From contig JASJOG010000108.1 of assembly GCA_030142905.1 (NCBI GenBank), positions 821,001-885,000 on the forward strand: a DNA stretch of 64,000 nt, read 5' to 3'. Shown here in pieces: positions 63,901 through 64,000 of the stretch. The stretch comes from Heliopora coerulea. Its lineage: Eukaryota > Cnidaria > Anthozoa > Scleralcyonacea > Helioporidae. Position 1 is the first letter of the stretch, and each line of letters starts with the position of its first letter. The notes below the pieces were generated by a model, which made no database searches, was not told the origin of the DNA, and worked only from the letters and a program-made list of their open reading frames with translations. Made by a program: the position numbers and the translations under genes.

Positions 63901-64000
63901 TGTCGTTTTTCATCCACTCCCGGCGCCTTCTTACCCATCTTGCGGTCGCTTTGTTCCGGTATTTTGCTTTGTCGCCCGGGTTTTTCCTCCGATTCTGCAG
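6962..64000 (-). CDS. obscn: Obscurin/UNC-89-like giant muscle protein, 5' incomplete (whole gene span)
   Basis: Minus-strand gene of about 50 exons; the 5' end is outside the window and the stop is TAA at 6962-6964. Order of parts: PEVK-like charged linker; 24 I-set Ig domains; Ser/Glu linkers; SH3; SH3; DH (RhoGEF); PH; linkers; Ig; Ig; Thr/Gln-rich linker; Ig plus kinase 1; Ig; FN3; kinase 2; acidic tail. This is the vertebrate obscurin order. Nematode and fly UNC-89 place SH3-DH-PH at the N terminus; titin lacks DH-PH, SPEG lacks DH-PH, and Trio/Kalirin lack long Ig chains. Obscurins are known to link myofibrils to sarcoplasmic reticulum and membranes, to signal through RhoGEF and to carry two MLCK-family kinases. 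Exon joins were set by GT-AG sites with matching phases, and each length was checked for frame closure. I did not find a vertebrate-type IQ motif before the SH3 region. A cytosolic, sarcomere-associated role is inferred from the family. Confidence 0.92.
7143..7430. mobile_element. Foldback MITE, copy 1 (internally shortened)
   Basis: Ends are inverted copies of CACCTTTTGCTGTTCATTA-type sequence (left copy altered) next to TA dinucleotides. The centre holds a smaller inverted repeat built on GATAATAAAATTTCAATT and its complement. It resembles the 11256-11682 element but has lost most of its left arm. It lies in the penultimate intron region between the last two exons. A TA-target, Tc1/mariner-type non-autonomous element is inferred. 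Confidence 0.7.
7582..7674 (-). CDS. obscn: Penultimate exon: helical post-kinase segment
   Basis: 93 bp, phase 0-0, acceptor TTGTAG and donor GTAAGT. It encodes 31 residues starting KDILWNLGRN and ending NLQETLEELES, probably helical, between kinase 2 and the acidic tail. It joins in frame to both neighbours. Confidence 0.85.
8143..8743 (-). pseudogene. Reverse transcriptase fragment of the LINE (frameshifted)
   Basis: Two ORF pieces (8471-8743, then 8143-8469) join across one frameshift near 8470 into the fingers/palm start of a LINE RT: NYHPISLLSVFSKILEKL, then SKQFGFCEQHS and the motif-A region FSDFSKAFDTVDHEIL. It ends at a stop where Pro is expected in GVPQG. The downstream DD catalytic box is absent. 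Confidence 0.85.
9178..9759 (-). pseudogene. AP-endonuclease fragment of the LINE
   Basis: 193 codons with the endonuclease signatures ILGDFNLDLLK (metal and active-site Asp/Asn) and a late EHTDHLP (Asp-His pair). It begins after the expected N-terminal half, which lies in another frame at 9971-10246, so it is a decayed piece of one ORF2-like protein. Confidence 0.8.
10540..10686 (-). CDS. Short acidic ORF upstream of the LINE (48 codons), possible LINE 5' leader
   Basis: Starts ATG at 10684-10686 on the minus strand and stops TGA at 10540-10542. The peptide begins MSADINSVSNDSH and contains SDSDDSDSS. I recognise no domain. It is about 290 bp upstream of the endonuclease start of the LINE and on the same strand, so a remnant of the element's 5' region is the simplest reading; a chance ORF is equally possible. 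Confidence 0.2.
   Translation of the reverse strand: MSADINSVSNDSHIGQDLTTDNNLHEKHLSDSDDSDSSFAGFLPGDLL
11256..11682. mobile_element. Foldback MITE, copy 2 (nearly complete, about 427 bp)
   Basis: A long inverted repeat. The left arm begins TACACCTTTTGCTGTTCATTA at 11256 and the right arm ends with its complement at about 11682. Arms stay complementary for roughly 190 bp to a centre near 11440-11505, where GATAATAAAATTTCAATT faces its complement. TA at both ends suggests TA target duplication. No transposase is present. The copy at 7143-7430 is a relative. Confidence 0.85.
11748..11793 (-). CDS. obscn: Kinase 2 C-lobe end exon
   Basis: 46 bp; acceptor TTTACAG, donor GTAAAT; incoming two-base carry. 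Encodes KRYTLAQVMQHSWFK, the usual end of a kinase C-lobe (RxTxxQxxxHxWx). It fits the preceding exon (PE-KRYT) and ends at a codon border. Confidence 0.9.
12206..12358 (-). CDS. obscn: Kinase 2 C-lobe exon
   Basis: 153 bp; acceptor CTTTTCCAAG, donor GTAAG. Encodes LTAVSPFAAPDEEEVKR and on to VFKRIPE, matching the helix F to helix I part of MLCK-family kinases (LSGxSPFxGxxDxET). Joins upstream at ATG split as AT|G. Confidence 0.9.
13020..13095 (-). CDS. obscn: Kinase 2 APE/helix F exon
   Basis: 76 bp; acceptor TTTTACAG, donor GTGAGT. Together with the previous exon it gives TAPEALVYENCSPATDMWSV, containing the APE motif and the conserved DxWSxGV of helix F. Confidence 0.92.
13170..13330. repeat. 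CA/TACA microsatellite
   Basis: Alternating purine-pyrimidine tract, (CA)n in the middle and TACACA/TATACA variants around it, inside a kinase 2 intron. It generates overlapping Cys/Val/Tyr-rich ORFs on the minus strand that are not genes. Confidence 0.9.
13356..13476 (-). CDS. obscn: Kinase 2 catalytic/activation-segment exon (DYD instead of DFG)
   Basis: 121 bp; acceptor AATTCAG, donor GTAAAA. Starts at PDNIMV, completing the catalytic loop YLDIKPDN begun in the previous exon, and continues DIKLVDYDNCRHIES to GTPEFT. The catalytic Asp, Lys and Asn of the loop are kept, but HRD reads YLD and DFG reads DYD. The metal-binding Asp is present; the Gly is replaced by Asp. Kinase activity is therefore uncertain. 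Confidence 0.92.
13477..14603 (-). other. Intron, no feature seen
   Basis: Intron between two kinase 2 exons, cutting the catalytic loop after YLDIK. I see no gene, strong repeat or hairpin in it. Confidence 0.6.
14604..14772 (-). CDS. obscn: Kinase 2 hinge to catalytic loop exon
   Basis: 169 bp; acceptor CTTAAAG, donor GTGGGT. Encodes VDGKNLLPYLIFKQEEAEKN through LQYLHDQKIAYLDIK. A charged insert (KQEEAEKNKRKSK) follows helix D; it is not typical of compact MLCK-type kinases. Confidence 0.92.
15030..15370. repeat. Degenerate TGGAGTGGACT-type minisatellite
   Basis: Irregular tandem array of short units based on GGAGT/GGACT with longer blocks such as GAACTAAAATGGAGTCATT repeated, in a kinase 2 intron. 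A purely repetitive origin explains the Thr/Pro/Ser-rich minus-strand ORF over it. Confidence 0.8.
15543..15749 (-). CDS. obscn: Kinase 2 N-lobe exon
   Basis: 207 bp; acceptor CTACTCAG, donor GTAAGG. With the preceding exon it forms EIGRGAFAVIKKC (glycine loop G-x-G with the third Gly missing), then LYAAKFVK (ATP-binding Lys), a helix C with REVAMI, and ends VVLIMEW at the hinge. Both end phases match neighbours. Confidence 0.92.
15750..17074 (-). other. Intron, no feature seen
   Basis: Splits the kinase 2 glycine loop (GR|GAFA). ORFs on both strands at 16757-17057 mirror each other and show no family resemblance. Confidence 0.55.
17075..17200 (-). CDS. obscn: FN3-kinase 2 linker and kinase 2 start exon
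   Basis: 126 bp; acceptor GTTGCAG, donor GTATGA. Encodes EDSIGEMHKSVFADYERRKD, then WEFSDEIGR, the first beta strand and glycine loop of kinase 2. Needs a two-base carry from the exon before it, which the FN3 exon alone cannot give. Confidence 0.88.
18927..18951 (-). CDS. obscn: Candidate 25-nt microexon between FN3 and kinase 2
   Basis: Flanked by CTATCACCAG (acceptor) and GTACGA (donor). It takes the one-base carry left by the FN3 exon and hands two bases to the exon at 17200, giving SRPNSHRTLPGREDSIG without a stop. It solves a phase conflict between 22482 and 17200, but other unseen exons in this 5.3-kb intron could do so too. Confidence 0.4.
19017..19146. mobile_element. End of a pogo/Tigger-like DNA transposon remnant
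   Basis: The sequence up to 19144 is, on the minus strand, CAGTAAACCCTCGCTATATC followed by more CGCGG-rich repeats, flanked by TA. This matches the terminal inverted repeat style of Tigger/pogo elements. I did not find a matching opposite end, so it is probably a fragment. Confidence 0.45.
19147..22000 (-). other. Intron sequence, no gene seen
   Basis: Part of the 17201-22481 intron. Short ORFs exist on both strands (for example 20123-20569) but lack codon structure, splice partners or recognisable domains. A G-rich patch lies at 19940-19980. Confidence 0.5.
22065..22440. repeat. Polypyrimidine tract with 24-bp tandem units
   Basis: About 375 bp rich in C and T on the plus strand (purine-rich on the transcribed strand of the gene). 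Its start has three near-identical 24-bp units containing TTGCCATATTGTTCTTCCTT. It lies in the intron just downstream of the FN3 exon. Confidence 0.85.
22482..22739 (-). CDS. obscn: Fibronectin type III domain exon
   Basis: 258 bp; acceptor CGTTGTAG, donor GTAGAT. Encodes DVPEPPTPPDITEITTNSVK, LSWKPAGDGNSSITHYLLEY and RTSYRFRVSAVNKRGTSRP: the conserved Trp, Tyr and the NxxG-S end of an FN3 fold. Lies between the Ig at 23342-23626 and kinase 2, as in obscurin. Confidence 0.92.
23342..23626 (-). CDS. obscn: Ig domain exon between kinase 1 and FN3
   Basis: 285 bp, phase 1-1; acceptor TTTTTCAG, donor GTAAAA. Encodes an I-set Ig: SFIEGLQDQQVDKGSAF, ITWKKDGKVIGR and the YGDAGVYTVEIDN strand F region. 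The F-strand Cys is replaced by Val, so the classic disulfide is absent. Confidence 0.92.
23627..24830 (-). other. Intron sequence, no gene seen
   Basis: Left part of the intron downstream of kinase 1. It contains a T-run near 24535-24556; otherwise I see no supported feature. Confidence 0.5.
24832..25110. repeat. 11-bp minisatellite (GATGTGCGAAC)n, about 25 copies
   Basis: Tandem 11-bp units GATGTGCGAAC and variant GATGTACGAAC, with occasional CAATGTGCGAA. Since 11 is not a multiple of 3, all three frames cycle through the same 11 codons and stay open on both strands, producing six overlapping repetitive ORFs. It sits about 290 bp downstream of the kinase 1 exon in its intron. Confidence 0.95.
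25395..26834 (-). CDS. obscn: Ig plus kinase 1 exon (single 1.44-kb exon) with MLCK-like regulatory tail
   Basis: One exon, phase 1-1, donor GTATAT. The acceptor is a tandem AAGCAG site, so the exon may start at 26834 or 26837. It encodes an I-set Ig (SAPVFSLELVDCKTKEG to SHGYASSSGKLIL), an acidic linker (DDSEASESEEE), and a complete kinase: ELGRGKFGIVKKC glycine loop, EYAAKF with the ATP Lys, HLDLKPEN catalytic loop (HRD as HLD), IIDYGLAR (DFG as DYG), GTPEFAAPEV, and DVWAVGVI. All catalytic residues are kept, so activity is likely. After the C-lobe (KHSWLRV) comes FTARRKWKKALTAVRS, very like the autoinhibitory calmodulin-binding helix of MLCKs. A Lys/Glu-rich tail ends the exon. Confidence 0.95.
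26838..29842 (-). other. Large intron upstream of kinase 1, no gene seen
   Basis: About 3 kb. It contains a 25-bp triplicate at 27311-27375; otherwise only short unsupported ORFs and scattered A-runs. Confidence 0.5.
27311..27375. repeat. 25-bp tandem repeat, about 2.6 copies
   Basis: Units TTATTAGCTCGCTCACATCC plus AGGCT start at 27311, 27336 and 27361; the first two are identical and the third diverges after GCTCGCT. Located about 480 bp upstream (transcript sense) of the kinase 1 exon. Confidence 0.9.
29843..30070 (-). CDS. obscn: Thr/Gln-rich linker exon
   Basis: 228 bp, phase 1-1; acceptor AACACAG, donor GTAAGT. Encodes 75 residues with TSTTSTKSTFTFQTQAQTT and a Lys/Glu start (VTKEEKVKVQE). 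Low complexity, no domain. It links the second post-PH Ig to the Ig-kinase 1 exon, and both joins keep the frame. Confidence 0.82.
31151..31549. mobile_element. Non-autonomous pogo/mariner-like DNA transposon (399 bp)
   Basis: Left end CAGTGAACTCCCTATAAGCC and right end, on the minus strand, CAGTCAACTTCCTCTCAACG are matching terminal inverted repeats continuing into related GTCCGTCTTAGAGA-type sequence. TA flanks both ends (31149-31150 and 31550-31551), the usual Tc1/mariner/pogo target duplication. There is no transposase inside. Confidence 0.8.
32149..32170. repeat. (TA)n microsatellite 1
   Basis: Alternating TA run in the intron upstream of the Thr/Gln linker exon. Confidence 0.9.
32256..32298. 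repeat. (TA)n microsatellite 2
   Basis: About 43 bp of perfect alternating AT, 86 bp from the first TA run. Confidence 0.95.
32545..32696. repeat. Tandem duplication, 2 x 76 bp
   Basis: The unit beginning AAGTGTGCATCACATA at 32545 is repeated from 32621, with a single G/A difference (catagtt versus cataatt). Recent duplication within an intron. Confidence 0.95.
33042..33320 (-). CDS. obscn: Ig domain exon (second Ig after PH)
   Basis: 279 bp, phase 1-1; acceptor TTTGTAG, donor GTAGGT. I-set Ig: PPEIIKGPDGKVAKEGETV, FTCEFEGVPEPTVTWTKDD and ADSGDYKVTLNNSAG. The F-strand Cys is replaced by Val. Confidence 0.93.
33580..33839 (-). mobile_element. tRNA-derived SINE
   Basis: On the minus strand it starts GCTGGCAGCACAGTGGTAGT (A-box region) and has a B box GGTTCAATTCC at 33782-33792, about 45 bp later. 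The tRNA-like head is followed by a body with GGTTTTCTCCGGGTACTCCG, a segment seen in many animal SINEs. It sits in the intron between the two post-PH Ig exons, in gene orientation. Confidence 0.78.
33968..34249 (-). CDS. obscn: Ig domain exon (first Ig after PH)
   Basis: 282 bp, phase 1-1; acceptor CATCCAG, donor GTAAGT. Typical I-set Ig with both Cys: VKLVCQVSGVPSPEITWFLG and DDEGEYSCQITNKHGNAKC. Confidence 0.95.
34606..34789 (-). CDS. obscn: Ser/Lys-rich linker exon before the post-PH Ig pair
   Basis: 184 bp; acceptor TGCAACAG, donor GTAAGT. Encodes NIQMDVQTTVQGNTSQHSSS to GKASKRE; no domain. In-frame with both neighbours (one-base carry into the Ig exon). Confidence 0.8.
35366..35535 (-). 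CDS. obscn: Linker exon after PH
   Basis: 170 bp; acceptor CGTTTAG, donor GTAGAG. Encodes EGQNFTSTKQTGTGRHAPAV and ends in PKVSPKPKIKK; basic, probably disordered. Confidence 0.8.
35698..35761 (-). CDS. obscn: PH domain C-terminal helix exon
   Basis: 64 bp; acceptor TTGAACAG, donor GTAAAA. Encodes AKTIEIKESWARTIKDLIQV: the C-terminal PH helix with its invariant Trp. Confidence 0.9.
35800..36010. repeat. Polypyrimidine tract
   Basis: CTTTCC-rich plus-strand tract inside a PH intron; low complexity, no coding sense. Confidence 0.8.
36028..36119 (-). CDS. obscn: PH domain middle exon
   Basis: About 92 bp; donor GTAATG. Encodes GLTEDIEGEPTKWSLWIGN and LVLHTFE, the PH beta 5-7 stretch common to RhoGEF PH domains (GLTE-x-x-EG-x-x-x-K). 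The acceptor is either TTTAG (end 36119) or CCAG (end 36124); neither continues the 36803-36937 exon directly, so a short PH exon is missing. Confidence 0.85.
36803..36937 (-). CDS. obscn: PH domain N-terminal exon
   Basis: 135 bp, phase 0-0; acceptor TTTTCGTAG, donor GTAGAG. Encodes GSVLFWDDKPRGKGRERELF and LFDKVLINTRKKEDGKRYTC: PH beta strands 1-4 (RELFLFDKVLI). Confidence 0.92.
37790..37831 (-). CDS. obscn: DH-PH junction microexon (42 bp)
   Basis: 14 codons (GEIPLQHAGNLLRQ), phase 0-0; acceptor TTTTTGCAG, donor GTAAGT. Matches the DH-PH linker/PH first strand position where Gly-x-Leu-Leu-Arg is common. Confidence 0.85.
37929..38006 (-). CDS. obscn: DH C-terminal helix exon
   Basis: 78 bp, phase 0-0; acceptor TTATTAG, donor GTATGT. 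Encodes DALEIASKLRKQAEGVLRIA, the long last helix of a Dbl-homology domain. Confidence 0.9.
38704..38754 (-). CDS. obscn: DH helix exon (51 bp)
   Basis: 17 codons, ELLKYTARANLKCRDIE, phase 0-0; acceptor TTCAAAAG, donor GTAGGT. Continues the conserved DH CR3 helix (QRLKEY..LQELLKYTAR). Confidence 0.9.
39144..39236 (-). CDS. obscn: DH core (CR3) exon
   Basis: 93 bp, phase 0-0; acceptor TTTACAG, donor GTGAGG. Encodes PLFISEYLNKPVQRLKEYQR: the KPVQR signature of RhoGEF DH domains. Confidence 0.95.
39812..39895. repeat. Long hairpin (about 31-bp stem)
   Basis: Left arm 39815-39845 and right arm 39861-39893 are complementary apart from one mismatch and a two-base insertion; the loop is 15 bases. 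It lies in a DH intron. No family recognised. Confidence 0.85.
39913..39956. repeat. (ATT)n microsatellite
   Basis: About 14 perfect ATT units followed by degenerate CATGACC/ACGTGGTATACC repeats to about 40060; similar ACCATGACC-rich sequence is also at 39415-39485. Confidence 0.92.
40195..40287 (-). CDS. obscn: DH domain exon
   Basis: 93 bp, phase 0-0; acceptor TGCTGCAG, donor GTTTGT. Encodes KTKLQIYTKYLQDRVKAES and VQTEVDDFFK, the CR2 region (YxxYLxxRxxA). Confidence 0.92.
40417..40486 (-). CDS. obscn: DH domain exon
   Basis: 70 bp; acceptor TGTTTCAG, donor GTAAGT. Encodes TFLHELEACVNDPNEVAKTF. Arg is split across the upstream junction (AG|G). Confidence 0.92.
40638..40741 (-). CDS. obscn: DH domain exon
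   Basis: 104 bp; acceptor TTTTCGCAG, donor GTAAAG. Encodes VGKKDELFSNIKEIYAFHTR, the CR1 end (LFSNIxEIYxFH), a clear RhoGEF hallmark. Confidence 0.95.
40905..40971 (-). CDS. obscn: DH domain first exon
   Basis: 67 bp; acceptor TCTGTATAG, donor GTACGT. Encodes NVVNDLVDSERTYVKVLRF, the CR1 start (ExxxSExxYxxxL) that contacts Rho GTPases. Confidence 0.95.
41457..41719 (-). CDS. obscn: Second SH3 domain exon
   Basis: 263 bp; acceptor TTTGTTAG, donor GTGAGT. Encodes an acidic start (DVEEEPLPYHVFLTNYKAKD), EVSVSIDDEIEVLDD, and GRVPAYFVQEV (the ALYDY-like, diE and VPxxYV elements). Leads straight into DH. Confidence 0.9.
41939..41984 (-). CDS. obscn: Inter-SH3 linker microexon (46 bp)
   Basis: Acceptor CTTTCCAATAG, donor GTAATG; encodes PGMEDDEVADSTLEE, joining the two SH3 exons in frame (one-base entry, phase 0 exit). 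Confidence 0.8.
42197..42210. repeat. Poly(C) run
   Basis: About 14 C on the plus strand in the intron between the SH3 exons; a G-run on the transcript. Confidence 0.9.
42678..42868 (-). CDS. obscn: First SH3 domain exon
   Basis: 191 bp; acceptor TTTGTCGCAG, donor GTGAGA. Encodes RYVAVSEFVDQETGKQF, VDGDVVEVLEPNPGGLWLVR and VGFVPETILE: the acidic RT loop, the Trp and the VPxxxL end of an SH3 fold. Vertebrate obscurin carries one SH3 here, so a pair is unusual. Confidence 0.85.
43070..43171 (-). CDS. obscn: Linker exon before SH3 (5' boundary uncertain)
   Basis: Donor GTTAAT at 43069. The core RATSVTRDSGNYPKDIYIE joins in frame to the first SH3 exon. For the start, TTTAAAG at 43172 keeps phase 0 with the upstream exon (34 codons); an alternative AAAAG at 43144 would not match that phase. 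Confidence 0.55.
43277..43353 (-). CDS. obscn: Ser/Thr/Glu-rich linker exon
   Basis: 77 bp; acceptor TTCTAAAG with a strong pyrimidine tract, donor GTATCG. Encodes ESQTNLNVSSESTETYVSSE; takes the one-base carry from 47028. Confidence 0.75.
44528..44594. repeat. 22-bp tandem repeat, three copies
   Basis: Three units with core AGCGTTATCTAATTGAATGT, starting at 44531, 44553 and 44575 (third has AACTG for AATTG). Confidence 0.9.
46938..46968. promoter_or_regulatory. Cluster of three ACGTCAC / CRE-like motifs at 10-bp spacing
   Basis: CGTCAC occurs three times at exactly 10-bp spacing, including one palindromic TGACGTCA and a CACGTG E-box at the end. It lies about 60 bp past the donor of exon 47028-47131. 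Binding by CREB/ATF-type factors is only an inference. Confidence 0.3.
47028..47131 (-). CDS. obscn: Linker exon
   Basis: 104 bp; acceptor GATTTAG, donor GTGTGT. Encodes GYEIKRTVQDVTESSTPEES to KPAIVT; acidic/Thr-rich, no domain. Both joins preserve frame. Confidence 0.8.
47343..47520 (-). CDS. obscn: Linker exon with basic stretch
   Basis: 178 bp; acceptor CATTACCAG, donor GTAAGT. Encodes REPSATKLAKSQKEF and VGKYRVTKRPEQKYEDAEI. No IQ motif is seen, although vertebrate obscurin has one near this place. Confidence 0.82.
47566..47650. repeat. A-rich (AAAAC)n-like simple repeat
   Basis: Low-complexity AAAAC/AAAGC tract in a short intron; explains the Lys/Thr-rich plus-strand ORF. Confidence 0.85.
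47690..48042 (-). CDS. obscn: Ig domain exon (last Ig before SH3)
   Basis: 353 bp; acceptor TTCTTTCAG, donor GTATGA. Basic start (THTLRAKKPATP), then an Ig: FTMTLRDKEALAGATVRLIC, TNWYRNEQPVQSGG, EDSGEYSCEAINADG, with both Cys. Confidence 0.93.
48520..48586 (-). CDS. obscn: Ser/Asp-rich linker microexon (67 bp)
   Basis: Encodes GDISSDESDGPSGSDQGSIK; donor GTACGA; acceptor is CAGCAG, so one residue may vary. Acidic serine clusters look like CK2-type phosphosites (inference). Confidence 0.8.
49092..49403 (-). CDS. obscn: Ig domain exon
   Basis: 312 bp, phase 1-1; acceptor ATTAAAG, donor GTAGGT. I-set Ig: APKFVLTPNKMVDACITCT, PDVRWYKEKLPIISNGKF, EDEGTYKAIATNDAGKASC. The F-strand Cys is replaced by Ala. 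Confidence 0.93.
49470..49690. repeat. CAA/CAG-rich simple repeat
   Basis: Degenerate ACAACAGCAA tract in the intron between two single-Ig exons; produces Leu/Val and Cys/Tyr-rich false ORFs on the minus strand. Confidence 0.85.
49983..50332 (-). CDS. obscn: Ig domain exon with acidic leader
   Basis: 350 bp; acceptor TTTCTAG, donor GTGAGA. Acidic leader EFIFDDSEDEVS, then Ig: PPQITLVLRSKTVISGKTA, VEWTKDGKEIRQDARHK, KDAGKYVVTVRNDVGHS. F-strand Cys replaced by Val. Confidence 0.92.
50500..50610. repeat. GGTAGGGTAGAAT-type low-complexity tract
   Basis: Purine-rich degenerate repeats of AGGATAGGAC/GGTAGGGTA in an intron. Confidence 0.65.
50821..50893 (-). CDS. obscn: Ser/Glu-rich linker microexon (73 bp)
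   Basis: Encodes HGFEGSADGSESDLEPLTTK; acceptor CGTTAAAG, donor GTAATT. Phases match both Ig neighbours. Confidence 0.75.
51370..51394. repeat. (AAT)n microsatellite
   Basis: Short AAT run followed by a GC-richer 100-bp island (51400-51495) of unknown origin inside an intron. Confidence 0.75.
51564..51764 (-). CDS. obscn: Second half of a split Ig domain
   Basis: 201 bp; acceptor TTCTGAGCAG, donor GTATGA. Encodes NPEPEIDWYKNNKILSD to KDRGRYKCIASNSKGKIQC. Completes the Ig begun in the 51918 exon; the only Ig in the window cut by an intron. Confidence 0.93.
51918..52178 (-). CDS. obscn: Acidic linker and first half of the split Ig domain
   Basis: 261 bp; acceptor TTGTTCGTAG, donor GTATGT. 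A Glu-rich linker (ETELEHEVESEAFERLDDE), then EPEFLQKLQDIEVVEGSAAR, the Ig A-B strands. Confidence 0.9.
52395..52490 (+). mobile_element. Decayed tRNA-derived SINE head
   Basis: A perfect Pol III B box GGTTCGATTCC at 52458-52468 is preceded by GCTAGGAGACCCG and CACTGCATCTAACTACGAG, which resemble a tRNA variable/T-arm. The A box upstream is degraded. Probably an old SINE in the intron. Confidence 0.4.
52715..53599 (-). CDS. obscn: Three-Ig super-repeat exon (885 bp)
   Basis: Phase 1-1; acceptor TTTTTTGTAG, donor GTATGA. Three whole Ig domains (A-B-C): SPKIEWHKDDERINQD with DSGVYMCVAFNDFG; TPAIQWYKEGKEISNSG with DAGRYTCLARNEAG; PKLKWYKDGRLLLNTS with DAGVYKCAASSTSG. Exactly the same length and phase as the 53854-54738 exon. 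Confidence 0.95.
53854..54738 (-). CDS. obscn: Three-Ig super-repeat exon (885 bp)
   Basis: Phase 1-1; acceptor GTATTTCAG, donor GTACGT. Ig A: PPDVEWFKDDEPLEESRK, HSGKYKCVARNSAGVAE. Ig B: short, GEPEVTWTKDGKVIKSDG, DSGRYKFVAKNSQG (F-strand Cys replaced by Phe). Ig C: PEPRLKWFKDNISVSQSS, DGGVYKCVASSIAG. Ig C is very close to Ig C of the next exon. Confidence 0.95.
54858..55070. mobile_element. Candidate MITE with AAGCCTG.../...CAGGCTT ends
   Basis: Left end TTTAAAGCCTGATTTACA (54858-54875) is inverted at TGTGAACCAGGCTTAAAG (55053-55070). The inside has repeated CTTATG hexamers and three direct AGGTCA half sites. The end similarity is short, so this is a tentative non-autonomous element. Confidence 0.5.
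55120..55275. repeat. (CTGT)n-like degenerate tract
   Basis: Irregular CTGTCTGT/GACTGT tract on the plus strand in the intron between two- and three-Ig exons; a similar patch is at 55680-55740. Confidence 0.75.
55297..55378. repeat. Perfect 23-bp inverted repeat (hairpin)
   Basis: Left arm 55297-55319 (contains AGTTCAAAGGTTGGTAAC) and right arm 55356-55378 are exact complements around a 36-base loop. A diverged relative of the left side is at about 53700-53740 in the next intron. Confidence 0.92.
55793..56404 (-). CDS. obscn: Two-Ig exon
   Basis: 612 bp, phase 1-1; acceptor GCTTTTCAG, donor GTAAGT. Ig B type: DSPKVEWYRGDKLIENG, DIGTYVCKVMNDVGKSS. Ig C type: KPEVVWFRNGVRLRGDAY, DSGTYRCEASTTAG. 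It lacks the A-type Ig of the triad. Confidence 0.95.
56952..57557 (-). CDS. obscn: Two-Ig exon
   Basis: 606 bp, phase 1-1; acceptor TTTTTTAAG, donor GTAAGT. Basic leader (KERKSVSPQKTVRK); Ig B: GEPAVEWYHDNKLLEDDD, DAGRYKCVAKNSVGES; Ig C: PEPKITWFKDGVRLRGDTR, DSGRYKCAGTSPAG. Confidence 0.95.
57675..57706. repeat. 10-bp tandem repeat CATGACTGC(C), about three copies
   Basis: Short tandem array of CATGACTGC in an intron; otherwise 57558-58370 shows no feature. Confidence 0.85.
58371..59540 (-). CDS. obscn: Three-Ig exon with long acidic spacer
   Basis: 1170 bp, phase 1-1; acceptor TTTACTTAG, donor GTGGGT. Leader REKKQPPPVKEKKRR; Ig with PELDWYKDGVLIEDEG and DSGRYTCLIKNDFGETQC; spacer of about 90 residues rich in Glu/Ser/Thr; Ig with LVDWYKDGNLLDDGG and DSGHYKCVAVNDVG; Ig C type with TKVSWFRNGFRLRSDRH and DSGVYKCVASSPGG. 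Two B-type Igs and one C-type. Confidence 0.95.
59541..60343 (-). other. Intron, no feature seen
   Basis: Between two multi-Ig exons; contains a loosely repeated GAAGTAACTTTACTT-type stretch near 59835-59885 and nothing else I can support. Confidence 0.55.
60344..61219 (-). CDS. obscn: Three-Ig super-repeat exon (876 bp)
   Basis: Phase 1-1; acceptor CTCCTCGCAG, donor GTTGGA. Ig A: SDIEWYKENKRLTKNSR, DVGGYRCVAINQVG. Ig B: SGSPDLTWYKDGKILSI, DSGRYKCVAKNPAGETFC. Ig C: LPKVTWYKDNVLLRSYAR, DSGVYKVVAKSSAG (F-strand Cys replaced by Val). Confidence 0.95.
61322..62200 (-). CDS. obscn: Three-Ig super-repeat exon (879 bp)
   Basis: Phase 1-1; acceptor TTAATCTCAG, donor GTAAGC. Ig A: SSEIQWLRGNKPVTKNKR, DQDSYTCVVTNRKG. 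Ig B: LEVDWYRDDELIEDAG, EDAGLYKCVANCDG. Ig C: RYKVQWYKDSQMIHSDG, NAGTYKCVASSREG. The 102-bp intron to the next exon stays open in frame. Confidence 0.95.
62821..62868. repeat. Head-to-head tRNA D-arm-like inverted repeat
   Basis: 22-bp arms (62821-62842 and 62847-62868) match at 20 of 22 positions with a 4-base loop. Each outward strand reads GTAGCTC(A/T)GTGGTAA, the shape of a tRNA A box. It lies 44 bp past the donor of the 62912 exon. Confidence 0.8.
62912..64000 (-). CDS. obscn: PEVK-like linker plus Ig exon, open at the window edge
   Basis: Open from the right edge to donor GTATGA at 62911. The first 250 or so codons are a Pro/Glu/Lys-rich linker with short periodic blocks such as RPEEKPQRPPEKAPKPERK, like the elastic PEVK of titin. 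Then one Ig: PKFVTDLEEAPSVIHEGED, KPTVEWYKDDVKVLEQP, DSGIYKCVATNDTGSSS. No start codon or acceptor can be set because the exon continues beyond 64000; the Met at 63938 is internal. Confidence 0.93.

Noticed and set aside
1..64000. CRISPR arrays, bacterial operons, prophage or intact tRNA/rRNA genes
   Set aside because: The window is eukaryotic; the repeats lack spacer architecture, and no complete tRNA or rRNA sequence was recognised.
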